Virus record (IMG/VR): IMGVR_UViG_3300030329_001359
Span: 287 to 64,286 of that record
Source: a virus
Reading direction: 5' to 3' (one strand)
Length of the DNA stretch: 64,000 bases
In this document: positions 55,444 to 64,000 of the stretch, piece after piece
Numbering within the stretch: position 1 is the stretch's first letter
How the letters are laid out: each line of letters starts with the position of its first letter
Notes under the pieces: model-generated
The model's database searches: none
Seen by the model: the letters and a program-made list of their open reading frames with translations, nothing else
What the model was told of the DNA's origin: nothing
Made by a program: the position numbers and the translations under genes

Positions 55444-58400
55444 TTATACAGTATAAGTAACATCAACAGCAACCGCCCAAGCCCCATCTACATCTGACTC
55501 ATCTAAATAATTTCTATCTCCATTATCTTCAATTTCTACTAAAGTAAAAAATGCTTCACCTTCTTCAATCGAAACCATCACAGTTCCATCTATCGTTCCT
55601 CCGTGATTATACAATACACAGCTTCCATACGACCTTGCTCCTAACCCAGTTGCATTTCCTGATGTAAACGGCAACGAAACTCGAATTGTTCCCGATGAAG
55701 AGTTGTCTGAATCAATACTAAGAAGTCCTTGCACATGAACAAGCCTACCTATTTTTGTATATCGAAAAATATCATTTGTACTATTTACAACAAAATTGCC
55801 AGAGGTTGTTCCAGTCACAGTAGCCGTGTGTTCACCTTCTTCATAATCGTCTTGCACATTTGCTCCACCGCTTGCTGATTGAGTTGCTGGAAATGATACA
55901 CCAGAACAATGAACATGAGCACCACCATCTGAACCTGCATAAACATTCAATATAGATGCATTACCAAGTGTTACTGAGTTGTCTCCAACGCCTTGTGCAT
56001 CTCTACCAATGACAACTTGATTTGTAGAGTCAGCGGCAGATGTTCTTGCATTATCTCCTATGACTATATTTTGAGTACCACTTGTCAACTGTACTGTATC
56101 GTGTCCTGCTTGATGCCCAATTAAAATATTTAAAGCCCCTGTAACTCCATAACCAGCCCTATATCCTACCGCCACATTCCCATTGCCACAATTTGCAGAT
56201 AAGGATTGATAGCCAACGGCAGTATTAAGTCCTCCATCATCAGTTGCATCTAAACATTGATACCCCACAGCAGTGTTCCCAGCACCAGAAGTAATCGCAT
56301 TTCCTGCCGCATATCCCACTGCAACTGTCCCATCAGCGGCAGAAGTCAGGTTTGCTCCACCAGCATCTCTCCCAATTATGACTGCATTATCTACGTCTGT
56401 TGTGGCACTTCCTGCGGCTTGTCCGATGATGACATTGCCCCCTCCAGAAGTAACTGCTACTCCTGCACTTGCACCAAGTGCTACATTATTATCGCCTGTA
56501 GTCAATGCACCTAAAGAATGTCTCCCTATTGCGACATTGTAATTTGCCCCATCAAGAGCCGCATCCATAGTATAATTTCCAATAGCAACATTATAACTTG
56601 ATGCTGTATCAGCCCATGTACCACCACCAGAATCAACTCCAATAAATATATTTTCGGTGCTACCTAATGAATTATTACCAGCATTGGTATCATCCATTGC
56701 ACCATAGCCGATAGCCATATTGTATCCACCAGTCGTATGAACTAAACCAGCGTTGTGACCAATAAAAGTTGAGTATCCAGCGGTTGTGAGAGCATTCATA
56801 GCCGCATATCCAAGTGCTGTATTACCAATTCCAGATGTTAAACTTTCACCAGCATCACGCCCCACAATAGTTGTTCCATTAGCATTGTTGTGATTGATGG
56901 CTGTTCCAGCATTGCGACCTATAAGCACACAATCAGATGTTGTAGTTATCGCATCTCCTGCGTTTACTCCAATAACTGTATTTGAACCGCCTGTACTAAG
57001 AGATAACAAAGCATTTGTTCCGAGGGCTATATTATTATCACCTTGAGTCAATGCATTTAAGGTTGCATATCCAACGGCTGTATTATTAGTAGCATCATCT
57101 AAGGTTGCACCACCAGCAGAAACATAACCTATAAAAGTATTATAATTTGTACCTGCATCTATGTTTAAACCTGCGGAATGCCCGAAGACTGTATTCTGTG
57201 TACCAGCATCATTATTAGATAGTGAGATTCGGGAGTTGATGTCAAATTTTGCAACAGATGTGAAAGTAAAAGTACCAGTACCAGTTGCGGCACTTCCAAA
57301 TGTATGAACTCCACCTGCTTGGATATATTCACTTGCTTCATCATCACTTATTTTTGTCCAAGCAGAACCACTATGATAAGCATTTTGTAATATTTTTAAT
57401 TCGCCACTTGCACCAGCAGATGTTGTTGCTTCGATTGCTCCATTACCACCAATTTGGACAGCAGACATAGCACTATTCCAAGTTTGTGGCGTAACTCCAA
57501 TTCCGACATTGCCTGAACTATCAATTCTCATTCTTTCAGTCCAACTACCAGAACCATCAGCAGTGGTCAGGAATCTAATCCTACCCGGCATATCATTTGC
57601 TCCGGGTGTACCATCTACCTGTATTTGAATACCACCAGCAAATGAATTAAAATCCCCATCTCCGTCATAACCATATGCTTGAGCTTGCCACAAAGTGTCT
57701 CCATCCTGAACAATCGCTGGAGAAGCCTTTGAACCACGGGCATGTCTTCCCGCAAAATTAGGTTGACCAGCATCATTTCTATACGATGTAACAAATATTT
57801 CTGATGGCCCCCCATCCTTTACTAATTCCAGTTCAGCCGCTGGAGAATTTGTATTAATTCCAATGTTGCCATCAGCAGTAATTCTCATTTTTTCAGTTTC
57901 AGTATCATCCTTAGATGTTTTAAAACTTATAAAAGCAGACCTTGTGCTTGAGCCTGAAAAATTCTCTTCTCTTCCAACTTGTATTTTAGCGGCTGTTCCA
58001 CCATTATGTCTAAATCTAAACCCAACTAATTCATCTGTTGAATCTCCAGCGGCACTATTATCAAGAATTATTTCTGTAGCACCACCATCTGATGCACTTA
58101 CGATATGAAGAATATCACCTGGTGCTTTTGTGCCGATTCCAGTATGTCCCGACTCATTTACATATATTCCATTACCATCATCTGGGTTATCATCAATACC
58201 AAAATACGCAGTATCTGCTGAGTTTAATAATAGCCCCATGTAAGCGGCTTTACTGGAGTGACCAACTCGTATTATTGAATGTTCTCCATTAGCATCTATC
58301 GCACTTTGAAAATTCGCTACTGTTACATCTGAATTTGCTGTAGTTTCGACATCTAATTTAAAATCGGGGCTTGTATCGCCAATTCCGACATTGCCCAATG

Positions 58401-60072
58401 CATCGAAGCGTACCCTCTCAATTAAACTTCCACCTTTAGACCTTCTTCCTGCGGGGTCGGTTGTTCCTCCGGGTTGAGTATAAAAAGCAAGACCACCAGC
58501 ATATGAAACATTACCTGAATTAGTATACATATCAACGCCTGCGATATATCCTTGAGTCCAGTAATCAGAACCATTGTAGGTACGAAACTCAAGTAACCCT
58601 CCAGGATTATCCGTAGCACTTTGTTGGTTTATAATCAATCCAGGTTTTTCTGAGCCATATGTTGTAACAGTTCCTTGTGCTACGCCAACTATATCAAGGC
58701 TACCCTCTGGATCATTGATACCAATACCGACATTGCCATTAGAACCAATTCTCATCCTTTCACTTGGAGTTGCAGAACCATCAGGCGAGGTTTTAAAAAC
58801 CAAATCTGCTGGCATATCTGTGCCTGTTGATGATGTTGCTATACTAACAGCAGTTATTTCAGCCCCGAACCTATCGTTTGAACCATCAAAACCAGAAAAG
58901 TATAATGTACCTAATAGGTCTCCACCAGCAGTATTAATTGCTGACCTACTACCAACCGAACCTCTGGCTTTTGCAAAATGTAAGACCGGTCCTGTTACAG
59001 TATTTCCAGACATTTCCATTGTAATATTTCCTGCAACGGCAGCAACACCAGTTGCAACGTGAAGCCCTGTTGCTTGTATTGCAGATGCCGCTGAACCAAT
59101 ATTGACATTACCATTATGGTCAATGGTCATTCTCGCATCAAGTGTAGCACTACTATTATCTGTTGTATGAAAAACTAACTTAGTACCTTCAGCACTACCC
59201 TCAGTCCACGCTTCAGTTGTTAATGCTTCTATTCTTGCACCATATCCAAAGTTTGAATGAGCATTCTCTGTTCCTACAAATGAAATTTGCCCTAACCTTT
59301 CTCCAGATGTTATCGTACTATCATTTCTAATTATATTTATACCAGCACCAGAAGTTGAAGATAAGGATAAGGTGTCTTGTGGATTTGAATGTCCGACACC
59401 TATATTTGCCCCAGTAAAATAAAAAGAACCAGCACCAGTATAAAATTGCATTCCATTAGCATTATTATAACTATTAAAGTACCCCCAACCATTATCATCG
59501 TAACATCCAGTCAGTATGTAATTATCACCAGAACCATGAATTTTCAACCTTTTAGTTGTTCCCTCACTTGTAAGACCGACTCCATCAATATCAATAGCAT
59601 ATCCTGTACTATCTTGTGTAATCTTTAATGCTGTAGCACCAGTTGCACTTGCATGGTCATTATGTACAAGCATCACATTTCGAGTATTAGTATCAGATGA
59701 ATTACTTGCAACTCTTAAAGCATTTGCAGTAGTTAAACTATCTGCATCTATGTTGACAGCATCTCCAGAGGTATTAGTTGCACTTACATTAATAGCCTGT
59801 TGATTTGTTCCTTCGTGGTCTATATTTAAGGCTATAGCATTCGCATTTTGGTCAATCAAAACAGCAGTACCAGCACCTGTATTTTGTTCTACCTCAAAAG
59901 CAGTACTTGCGGCAGTATTAGTAATCTTCATATCTCCAGTTAATACTTCTGAATATGAAAATCCTCCACCACCATTTACAGTTAAATCACCATCAATGGT
60001 AACATCACCAGATATTGTACCCCCTGCCGAGCCTATGTCATGTGTAATTGCGTCTGCGAAACCTCTATTCAT
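55444..60072 (-). CDS. Large trimeric tail/head fibre, cassette copy 2
   Basis: 1542 residues. Region 1 (about 1-990): beta-rich with repeated (R)-(M)-R-(I)-x-x-x-G-N-V-G-I-G blocks. Region 2 (about 1010-1370): YadA-head-like short repeats (NTAVGYATLNAL, NNIALGTNAL, NTVIGVNAG). Region 3 (about 1400-1542): YEEGEHTATVTGTTSG then a jelly-roll-like end, probably the receptor-binding tip. N-terminus matches that of the partial fibre at 1-1544. Extended fibre for host binding. SD AAGGAGTAAATA. Confidence 0.85.
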   Translation of the reverse strand: MNRGFADAITHDIGSAGGTISGDVTIDGDLTVNGGGGFSYSEVLTGDMKITNTAASTAFEVEQNTGAGTAVLIDQNANAIALNIDHEGTNQQAINVSATNTSGDAVNIDADSLTTANALRVASNSSDTNTRNVMLVHNDHASATGATALKITQDSTGYAIDIDGVGLTSEGTTKRLKIHGSGDNYILTGCYDDNGWGYFNSYNNANGMQFYTGAGSFYFTGANIGVGHSNPQDTLSLSSTSGAGINIIRNDSTITSGERLGQISFVGTENAHSNFGYGARIEALTTEAWTEGSAEGTKLVFHTTDNSSATLDARMTIDHNGNVNIGSAASAIQATGLHVATGVAAVAGNITMEMSGNTVTGPVLHFAKARGSVGSRSAINTAGGDLLGTLYFSGFDGSNDRFGAEITAVSIATSSTGTDMPADLVFKTSPDGSATPSERMRIGSNGNVGIGINDPEGSLDIVGVAQGTVTTYGSEKPGLIINQQSATDNPGGLLEFRTYNGSDYWTQGYIAGVDMYTNSGNVSYAGGLAFYTQPGGTTDPAGRRSKGGSLIERVRFDALGNVGIGDTSPDFKLDVETTANSDVTVANFQSAIDANGEHSIIRVGHSSKAAYMGLLLNSADTAYFGIDDNPDDGNGIYVNESGHTGIGTKAPGDILHIVSASDGGATEIILDNSAAGDSTDELVGFRFRHNGGTAAKIQVGREENFSGSSTRSAFISFKTSKDDTETEKMRITADGNIGINTNSPAAELELVKDGGPSEIFVTSYRNDAGQPNFAGRHARGSKASPAIVQDGDTLWQAQAYGYDGDGDFNSFAGGIQIQVDGTPGANDMPGRIRFLTTADGSGSWTERMRIDSSGNVGIGVTPQTWNSAMSAVQIGGNGAIEATTSAGASGELKILQNAYHSGSAWTKISDDEASEYIQAGGVHTFGSAATGTGTFTFTSVAKFDINSRISLSNNDAGTQNTVFGHSAGLNIDAGTNYNTFIGYVSAGGATLDDATNNTAVGYATLNALTQGDNNIALGTNALLSLSTGGSNTVIGVNAGDAITTTSDCVLIGRNAGTAINHNNANGTTIVGRDAGESLTSGIGNTALGYAAMNALTTAGYSTFIGHNAGLVHTTGGYNMAIGYGAMDDTNAGNNSLGSTENIFIGVDSGGGTWADTASSYNVAIGNYTMDAALDGANYNVAIGRHSLGALTTGDNNVALGASAGVAVTSGGGNVIIGQAAGSATTDVDNAVIIGRDAGGANLTSAADGTVAVGYAAGNAITSGAGNTAVGYQCLDATDDGGLNTAVGYQSLSANCGNGNVAVGYRAGYGVTGALNILIGHQAGHDTVQLTSGTQNIVIGDNARTSAADSTNQVVIGRDAQGVGDNSVTLGNASILNVYAGSDGGAHVHCSGVSFPATQSASGGANVQDDYEEGEHTATVTGTTSGNFVVNSTNDIFRYTKIGRLVHVQGLLSIDSDNSSSGTIRVSLPFTSGNATGLGARSYGSCVLYNHGGTIDGTVMVSIEEGEAFFTLVEIEDNGDRNYLDESDVDGAWAVAVDVTYTV
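58121..58329. repeat. 209-bp near-identical segment shared with the first fibre gene (106-314)
   Basis: Partner of the segment at 106-314: gap-free alignment, 10 silent differences. Encodes about residues 581-650 of this fibre. Flanks differ in content and order between the two fibres. Confidence 0.85.
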
Positions 60073-60082
60073 TATTTACTCC

Positions 60083-60418
60083 TTACATATGTACAATTTT
60101 TAAATATTTAGCAGAAGCTGATGTTGCTTGTTTTGCATGGAATATTATTGTATCACCAACACCTCTAGGGACTTTTAGAAATACTAATGTATTAGCTGGT
60201 ATTGTTGGGTCGTTATTAGCTGAGATAGTATCAGACGTTGATGAATCAAATCTAAATAAAATTTCTGATTCACTTTCAATGCATATTTGATTTGCGGCAC
60301 TAACATCTGAAGTTACATGAGCAGCTGAACTAATTGTTAATCTATCTTGAACGTCCCACCCTGCTGCTGTATCTACATTTAAAGATTCGTGGGCCCTGAA
60401 TTTTTGAAGTGTTGCCAT
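60083..60418 (-). CDS. Small virion protein upstream of fibre, cassette copy 2
   Basis: 111 residues, same length as its paralogue at 1555-1890; shares MA-x-LQK-x-RAHESLN at the start and the LKVPRG block. Central regions differ strongly (SSAAHVTSDVSAANQICIESESE). Probably fibre-attachment or small structural protein. SD AAAAGGAGAAGTAA. Confidence 0.75.
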   Translation of the reverse strand: MATLQKFRAHESLNVDTAAGWDVQDRLTISSAAHVTSDVSAANQICIESESEILFRFDSSTSDTISANNDPTIPANTLVFLKVPRGVGDTIIFHAKQATSASAKYLKIVHM

Positions 60419-60440
60419 TTACTTCTCCTTTTAATTTAAT

Positions 60441-60477
60441 GCTTGTCTTGCGAGGCGAGAATGCTCCTTATACAAGC
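60441..60477 (-). other. Conserved 37-nt leader hairpin, copy 2
   Basis: Closing stem GCTTGT/ACAAGC (extendable by one T-A) around the same TTGCGAGGCGAGA...CTCCTTATA core as the hairpin at 1911-1947. 30 of 37 bases are the same; the four stem differences form two compensated pairs and the other three lie in the loop. Located between the 228- and 111-residue genes. Confidence 0.6.
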
Positions 60478-60489
60478 ACATTAATTTAA

Positions 60490-61176
60490 TTACCTTACTG
60501 CAAAATTACTAACAGGAAATGTTATTGATATTTTCCTTCTATTACTTTGGTCATCTGCAATCTTTTTATAAAAATCTCTCATAAAATATTCTTTCATATT
60601 AATATCACCTTGCTCTAATGCTACTTGAGCTTTAATATAATCTATAACAGCTAATGATAATAATCTGTTTAAATTCATATGTGATGTTTCGTCAACACTT
60701 GAATCTGCTACAGGTTTAGGTATTTGATATACAGTAATACTTTCTCCAGCTGATTCTGCTGTAAATGTAGAAGATGCAAAAACAAGAGTGTTGCTACCTG
60801 AGCTTATTGATGTATAAACACCATCATTGCTAGCTGAACCTATAATTCTTACTTTATCACCAGTAGCAAATCCATCGCTAGTACCAGCTCCTGTAATAGT
60901 AGTTGTAGAAAATGATATATCAGTCCCAGATGCTCTTTTAGTTGTATCTTCTAATGACTCAGATATAAATGGCTCATATAAAGCTGTGTATTCAACTCTA
61001 AGACCATTAGTTATATCCTCATTAGGATAAATAAGTTGACTACCGTAAAACTCAGAAGGAAGCTTTACTCTATAATTAGCTACTGTATCGCTAGCCGCTG
61101 TTTCAACCCATTGCCATAAATGTACTTTTCTACCATACAACTCATAGAACCAATTTCTATCTGTATCGTAACTCAT
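60490..61176 (-). CDS. Head-tail connector-like structural protein, cassette copy 2
   Basis: 228 residues, paralogue of 1956-2651: WFYELYGRK, IYPNEDITNGLRVEYTALYEPF, GSASNDGVYT, ETSHMNLNRLLSLAVIDYIKA, FAVR. Divergence is spread over the whole length, so the duplication is old. The start overlaps the upstream stop by 1 nt. Confidence 0.6.
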   Translation of the reverse strand: MSYDTDRNWFYELYGRKVHLWQWVETAASDTVANYRVKLPSEFYGSQLIYPNEDITNGLRVEYTALYEPFISESLEDTTKRASGTDISFSTTTITGAGTSDGFATGDKVRIIGSASNDGVYTSISSGSNTLVFASSTFTAESAGESITVYQIPKPVADSSVDETSHMNLNRLLSLAVIDYIKAQVALEQGDINMKEYFMRDFYKKIADDQSNRRKISITFPVSNFAVR

Positions 61177-61454
61177 TATTCAGGGTCTGTATCTTCTCTC
61201 ATAACAGATTCAGAACCTAGTCTTCTGATTCTTTTATATTTTTTATCATTAGTATCTTTTACAGATATTGATTTTACAGCAATAACGTCATTAGGAAGAT
61301 GATACTCTCTTTGACCATCTATGATATTTTGTTTGTCTTCTACTAATTCTTCAAAATTACCAGATTTAATTATATTAATAGCGTCTTCTATCCATGACTT
61401 AACCAATAAAGTATTTTTACCGCCAGTACGTTCCATTACTTCTAATACAGTCAT
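61176..61454 (-). CDS. Small adaptor-like protein, cassette copy 2
   Basis: 92 residues, paralogue of 2648-2938: MTVLEVMERTG, YHLPNDVIAVKSISVKDTNDKKYKRIRRL. Keeps the LPxD motif and the basic YKRI-(R/K)-RL end. Overlaps both neighbours by 1 nt. Confidence 0.55.
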   Translation of the reverse strand: MTVLEVMERTGGKNTLLVKSWIEDAINIIKSGNFEELVEDKQNIIDGQREYHLPNDVIAVKSISVKDTNDKKYKRIRRLGSESVMREDTDPE

Positions 61455-61942
61455 TATTGACCAGCTATCATTACGTTAACAGTTGCTTCTCTTGACCCAT
61501 TGCTATAATTAGCGTCATGAATTCCAACAGAACCTACAGCTTCTCCCATATGCATAGGTATAACTACTGATTCACCAGGTGTCAAAGCTGCGAATATCTC
61601 ACCACTAACTGTTACATTAACAACACTATCAGAACCTAATTGAGATACATATTCAACAGCTACTACATATGCAGTTGCAGGAATTGTACCATCAGTCACA
61701 TCAGACGCTTCTGTCCATCCACTATCATTTAAGTAATCTACTGATGTTGCTGACACAACAACATTTTTCCAATAACATACATCATCATCATTATAAGCTG
61801 TTGATATATTATAATTTCCTCCCCATGTCCTTGAATCTGCGTTCCCATCTAATATTTTATGAGTATAAGATATTCCTTGTACTGTTACATCATTATCTTG
61901 AACCACTTCACAAGATGTATGAATTCTTATTTGGTTTGCCAT
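61454..61942 (-). CDS. Hypothetical virion protein found only in cassette copy 2
   Basis: 162 residues; beta-rich, with two Cys (C12, C56) and a C-terminal VNVTVSGEIFAALTPGESVVIPMHMGEAVG. No counterpart between the homologous genes of cassette 1 (2935-3987 and 2648-2938 overlap there), so it was gained in copy 2 or lost in copy 1. Function unknown; decoration or fibre-base protein possible. Confidence 0.55.
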   Translation of the reverse strand: MANQIRIHTSCEVVQDNDVTVQGISYTHKILDGNADSRTWGGNYNISTAYNDDDVCYWKNVVVSATSVDYLNDSGWTEASDVTDGTIPATAYVVAVEYVSQLGSDSVVNVTVSGEIFAALTPGESVVIPMHMGEAVGSVGIHDANYSNGSREATVNVMIAGQ

Positions 61943-61945
61943 ATT

Positions 61946-63703
61946 TTACGTCCCTTCTCCAGCAGCTATTTTAGTTGCCATTGCTTGTCTAATCATTTTA
62001 GAATTATTTTGCATATAAGAATTTACCTCCAATTTTGCCCAATTATAATATTTTTCAGCTTCTTTTGCATAGTAAGCTGCGTTCTGTGTTGCAAATGTAG
62101 ATTTTTGAGCTTTCTCACCAACTTCAGATGCGTACTTTTGAACATTTGAATTATATAATGCTAATTTACTTTCATATTCTTTCATATTCTTTTGTAGAGA
62201 ATTAGCATAATTTTGTACTGTCTTATCTATATCATCCTTATATGACTGTAATTCAGTAGAATATTTTTGAATTTTTTGAGCATCATCTTGAGAACTTAAC
62301 TGAGCATCTTGTATAGATATTTGTAATTGGGCCTGATATTCAGAATTCTCTTTATTAAAACTATTTAAACTATCTTGCAATTTAGACTGATATATCGCCA
62401 TCTTTTGAGATTCTTCATTTTGCCAAGCTTGTACAGATGTAGATAACTCAAGTTGATACTGGGCCATTTTTTGTTGATATTGCTGTACTTCTTTAGATAC
62501 ATCAGATTGATAAGTTTGAACTTCAGCTGAGTATTTTTGAAGACTTGCTGCGTATTCTTGATTCTCTTTTTGTAACAACAAGTTAGTTTCTTGCTGAGCT
62601 TCTTGAGCATTTATCTGAGCTTGCTGTATAGCTTCTTGTAACTTACCTTGGTATTCTGCGTTTTCTTTATTAAACTCATTTAGTTTATTTTGCATTGCTT
62701 GAGTATAAGCATTTATATATGTAGAAATCTTTTGTATTTGAGCCGCTGCTAATTCTGTATCTTCTTCATCTTCTATTAAATGAGCAGCTGTAGACCACCA
62801 TTGGTCAAATTCTATAGCATTACCATCAAAATCATCAATAGTATTTTGTGCATCTAATTGAGTTATCGCAGTTAATTCTATAGTACTGTCACTAGCTACA
62901 AGTGGAGCTGTATAAGTAGGTGGAATACCTAAATTAGATATATTAATTGAATCTACATCAGGCGTAGTAAAACTTGGAGCTGCAGGAGCTGAAGGTGATA
63001 TAGATGATATTGAAAATGTTCCAGGGTCGCTTTCACTAAGTCCACTAGAATAATATTTAAAAGCTGTCCTAGATTCTAATATTGGAGCAACATATGTAGG
63101 AGCTGTAGTACTAAAAGAAACAGAACTACTAGATAAGCTAGGAGCTGTAGGAGGAATTGATGATATATTCAAATCAGAACCAAAACTTGGATTAGATAAC
63201 GGGATTGGTACTGTAATATCTGACCAATCTAAAATCTTTGAAGATGCTAATTTTGAAAATTCTTTTGAAGCTGCGTGATAAACAACAGCATTTCTTAAAT
63301 CACTATCATCATCTATTTTTGAATAATCTATATAATACACATATCCAGCATTGCTTCCATCTGTAACTGGAGCAAAATGTACAGCTCCTTGTTTATGATA
63401 CCAAACTGGATGTCTAGCTGTAGCGTATTTTAAACTTGATGAATCTAATGCCCATGCAGCATCAGACATCGGTATTTCTCTGCAACTATATCCATTTCTT
63501 TGTACATCTATTATTGAATCGTTTACTGAAAATGTTATAGCAGTTCCATCAGTAGAAGCAGATGAAACTTTTTGTGCAAAACTTAATAAATTTTTTGGAA
63601 TACTAGATACTATAGATTTTTGCGCAGATATTATAAACTGGTCATTAGCATCAGATACACCAGTTATATTTTCAATATCTAGTTCTATGTTTGTTGTAGC
63701 CAT
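61946..63703 (-). CDS. Virion structural protein with long coiled coil, cassette copy 2
   Basis: 585 residues, paralogue of the 350-residue protein at 2935-3987. Shared N-terminal domain (about 1-160). Residues 160-290 are Ser/Pro-rich low complexity (ISSIPPTAPSLSSSSVSFS). Residues 325-540 are a long Gln/Glu/Tyr-rich coiled coil with irregular repeats (EYQ-x-KLQ, KYSAEVQTYQSDV). C-terminal EKYYNWAKLEVNSYMQNNSKMIR is kept. Probably a tail or connector fibre base with a variable rod. Confidence 0.65.
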   Translation of the reverse strand: MATTNIELDIENITGVSDANDQFIISAQKSIVSSIPKNLLSFAQKVSSASTDGTAITFSVNDSIIDVQRNGYSCREIPMSDAAWALDSSSLKYATARHPVWYHKQGAVHFAPVTDGSNAGYVYYIDYSKIDDDSDLRNAVVYHAASKEFSKLASSKILDWSDITVPIPLSNPSFGSDLNISSIPPTAPSLSSSSVSFSTTAPTYVAPILESRTAFKYYSSGLSESDPGTFSISSISPSAPAAPSFTTPDVDSINISNLGIPPTYTAPLVASDSTIELTAITQLDAQNTIDDFDGNAIEFDQWWSTAAHLIEDEEDTELAAAQIQKISTYINAYTQAMQNKLNEFNKENAEYQGKLQEAIQQAQINAQEAQQETNLLLQKENQEYAASLQKYSAEVQTYQSDVSKEVQQYQQKMAQYQLELSTSVQAWQNEESQKMAIYQSKLQDSLNSFNKENSEYQAQLQISIQDAQLSSQDDAQKIQKYSTELQSYKDDIDKTVQNYANSLQKNMKEYESKLALYNSNVQKYASEVGEKAQKSTFATQNAAYYAKEAEKYYNWAKLEVNSYMQNNSKMIRQAMATKIAAGEGT

Positions 63704-63718
63704 TTAATCTTATCTTTA

Positions 63719-63787
63719 AATAAGGCTATGCTGTAACTCAATATTAGAAAGGAAGCTAAAAAATACCGAGAAACAGCATGCCTTATT
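63719..63787 (-). other. Late-operon spacer hairpin, cassette copy 2
   Basis: AATAAGGC-t-ATGCTGT pairs with ACAGCAT-GCCTTATT: 15 perfect pairs with one bulged T, loop 38 nt. Same position as the hairpin at 4005-4057 relative to the flanking genes, and both carry an AAGGC(T)AT arm. No U-run follows on the transcribed strand. Confidence 0.5.
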
Positions 63788-63795
63788 ATTTTGTT

Positions 63796-64000
63796 TTAGG
63801 ATACTGTGAATCCTGCACTAGCGTGTTGACATTGACCTTTAACAAACCAATATGTACCATCGCTAATTAATTCAAGCCAATCACCAGCTGCAGCACTTGT
63901 ACCAATGGTAACTGTAGTGCTTCCTGATACATTAGTTGAATCATTATCATCTGTAAATACACCATACAACTGTGTACTTTCAGCATTAATAGTACTAGCG
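63796..64000 (-). CDS. Decoration-like virion protein, cassette copy 2 (partial)
   Basis: C-terminal 67 residues; frame continues past the right edge. GDWLELISDGTYWFVKG then a TVS end match the 140-residue protein at 4075-4497 (GDWLELISDGTYWYVSG, SVS). Confirms that the second cassette begins with the same gene type. Confidence 0.65.
   Translation of the reverse strand, partial: ASTINAESTQLYGVFTDDNDSTNVSGSTTVTIGTSAAAGDWLELISDGTYWFVKGQCQHASAGFTVS

Noticed and set aside
58092-58292. 66-residue plus frame nearly repeated at 59-277
   Set aside because: Antisense shadow of the shared fibre segment; its similarity simply reflects the duplicated coding DNA on the other strand.
55444-60072. Diversity-generating retroelement acting on the fibre
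   Set aside because: No reverse transcriptase gene in the window, and differences in the near-identical repeat are silent rather than adenine-targeted.
1-64000. CRISPR array or integrase/lysogeny module
   Set aside because: No regularly spaced direct repeats, no tyrosine or serine recombinase and no CI/Cro-like pair were found.

Overview
The window looks like a 64 kb piece of an AT-rich, tailed double-stranded DNA phage with a podovirus-like gene set: P22-type portal, HK97/SU10-like capsid, T7-like ejection proteins and long trimeric fibres. Many small proteins resemble families I associate with uncultured marine phages. There is no integrase, repressor, rRNA, recognisable tRNA or CRISPR array, so it reads as a lytic virus. 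Most genes have AAGGAG-type ribosome sites, which argues against a Bacteroidota host; the host cannot be named.

Layout. (1) 1-14562, minus strand: packaging and head genes, read from high to low coordinate: zinc ribbon, small terminase, large terminase, lysozyme-like protein, peptidase-like protein, portal, scaffold, capsid, two decoration-like proteins, then a connector/fibre cassette (copy 1) cut by the left edge. (2) 14563-14683: divergent control region beside an AT microsatellite. (3) 14684-30374, plus strand: early block of about 45 mostly tiny, tightly overlapping genes, with RecB/Cas4-like nuclease, Rad52-like annealase, SSB-like protein, DUF932 protein, DnaB-type helicase, RuvC-like resolvase, Dam-type methylase and metallophosphoesterase. 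No polymerase or primase is present. (4) 30375-64000, minus strand: ejection proteins, a 2855-residue giant protein, tail beta-propeller proteins, a run of small membrane proteins, a 1542-residue fibre and a second, diverged copy of the connector/fibre cassette, cut by the right edge. Both ends lie in the same minus-strand late programme, so the genome is probably circular or circularly permuted and the two cassettes may be tandem neighbours.

How it fits together. The giant protein carries a PD-(D/E)XK nuclease motif set, an HExxH motif and, most notably, the two signature regions of a double-psi beta-barrel (multisubunit-type) RNA polymerase: a beta-like lysine/NPxG region, then a beta-prime-like RxP and DxDGD region. 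Its neighbours are ejection proteins, so I infer a virion-carried RNA polymerase that enters the cell with the DNA and transcribes early genes, by analogy with crAss-like phage phi14:2 gp66. Every sizeable spacer in the early block holds one or more long inverted-repeat elements, several folding as three-way junctions. The late operon has further spacer hairpins; one, present in both cassettes, shows compensatory base changes.
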